Of a stretch of 64,000 bases of DNA, positions 63,499 through 64,000 are shown in pieces. The translations under genes and the position numbers were made by a program. Each line of letters opens with the position of its first letter. Position 1 is the stretch's first letter. The DNA is from Gracilariopsis chorda (Eukaryota; Rhodophyta; Florideophyceae; Gracilariales; Gracilariaceae): the NCBI GenBank assembly GCA_003194525.1, contig NBIV01000239.1:1-64000 (forward strand), given 5' to 3'. Below the pieces are notes generated by a model that worked only from the letters and a program-made list of their open reading frames with translations, did not search any database and was not told where the DNA came from.

Positions 63499-64000
63499 TC
63501 ACCCACTGTTAATGATTTGCTCATGTATGAAGGGGGTCTTGTTGACTGATGGGAAGCGTTGCACCACAAAATCGCTTTGCAGGTCCCCATACATATATGC
63601 GAAACGCCCATTTCGCGCAATGCCTCCCTACCACTTGAAAAATTCGGCAGCAGCAGTAATGCGTATAGTGCTTTGGCTGTTGCTGCATGTTGATTGCCTG
63701 CTTGCTGCTCAGTGCCTGGCACTACATTAATGAATTCAGTGCTAGCCACTCAGCAGTAGATGCCTTGCGCGACACGTGACCGGCATTTATGCACTGCGCC
63801 AGTGCCACACAATGCAAATTGACTGCTGCTGCTGCTGAGTTGCTGGCATTACAGCACTGCTACCAATCCCACTGCACAGTGGTTGGCACTGCAGTCATTT
63901 TGGCAGTGAGAGCCAATTACAATCCACTGTACTCTCCATCCGCGACTGCAATGTAAGCCACTCACCAATGCGCGAGCGCTCAATTGCAACTCTACTCCAT
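63499..64000 (+). mobile_element. Non-autonomous Helitron unit, cut by window edge
   Basis: Starts TCACCCACTGTTAATGATTTG directly after CTTG, with the same opening as the other units, and runs to the end of the window. It contains GCACTGCGCCAGTGCCACAC-like blocks also found in the leader at 10080-10200. Confidence 0.7.

Overview
This is a repeat-rich nuclear segment of a eukaryote. The organism cannot be fixed from sequence alone. The few host-like genes (a PWWP chromatin protein, an inositol polyphosphate kinase, an S1 protease) each read as one uninterrupted frame, so the genome is intron-poor. Most of the window is transposable elements of many classes, several nested. A red alga (florideophyte such as Chondrus) or an oomycete-like protist fits best; this is inference, not a demonstrated identification.

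Layout. 1-4.9 kb: a decayed Ty1/copia element on the minus strand. 5.33-9.65 kb: a DIRS/Ngaro-type tyrosine-recombinase retrotransposon (gag, RT-RNase H, recombinase; minus strand) between identical 225-bp direct repeats. 9.77-16.43 kb: an almost intact Helitron encoding a Rep/helicase, followed head-to-tail by three non-autonomous units of exactly 470 bp. 18.06-31.56 kb: a decayed Mutator-like element with long inverted repeats, an ULP1-type cysteine protease remnant and a MULE transposase. It is interrupted by a putative solo LTR and by a chromodomain Ty3/gypsy element (LTRs 23435-23753 and 28608-28925, target duplication CCATC).

31.69-35.22 kb is a host gene island: a PWWP plus TFIIS-N/IBD-like protein divergent from an inositol polyphosphate kinase. 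37.47-45.49 kb is a PIF/Harbinger transposon (TSD TAA) with an intact Myb/SANT-like gene and a transposase pseudogene. An apparently intact copia element (LTRs identical by eye, TSD ACTGT) is inserted just upstream of the transposase start. 46.1-48.2 kb holds two genes for secreted proteins: a cysteine-containing protein of unknown function and an S1-family serine protease. 51.6-59.2 kb is an old Ty3/gypsy element that carries two extra reading frames, a double C2H2 zinc-finger ORF before gag and an intact 149-codon ORF after pol. It abuts a second, 5'-truncated Helitron (59.18-62.97 kb), again followed by non-autonomous units that run off the window.

Overall this is a small host island surrounded by nested insertions. 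The copia and DIRS copies look young (identical repeats, open frames). The Helitron, Harbinger and MULE copies carry nonsense mutations, and both Ty3 elements carry frameshifts. The most unusual observations are the head-to-tail Helitron arrays with a shared CTTR/TC junction, a copia gag that starts inside its LTR and joins pol through a U_UUU_UUU slippery site, and the accessory ORFs of the old Ty3 element.
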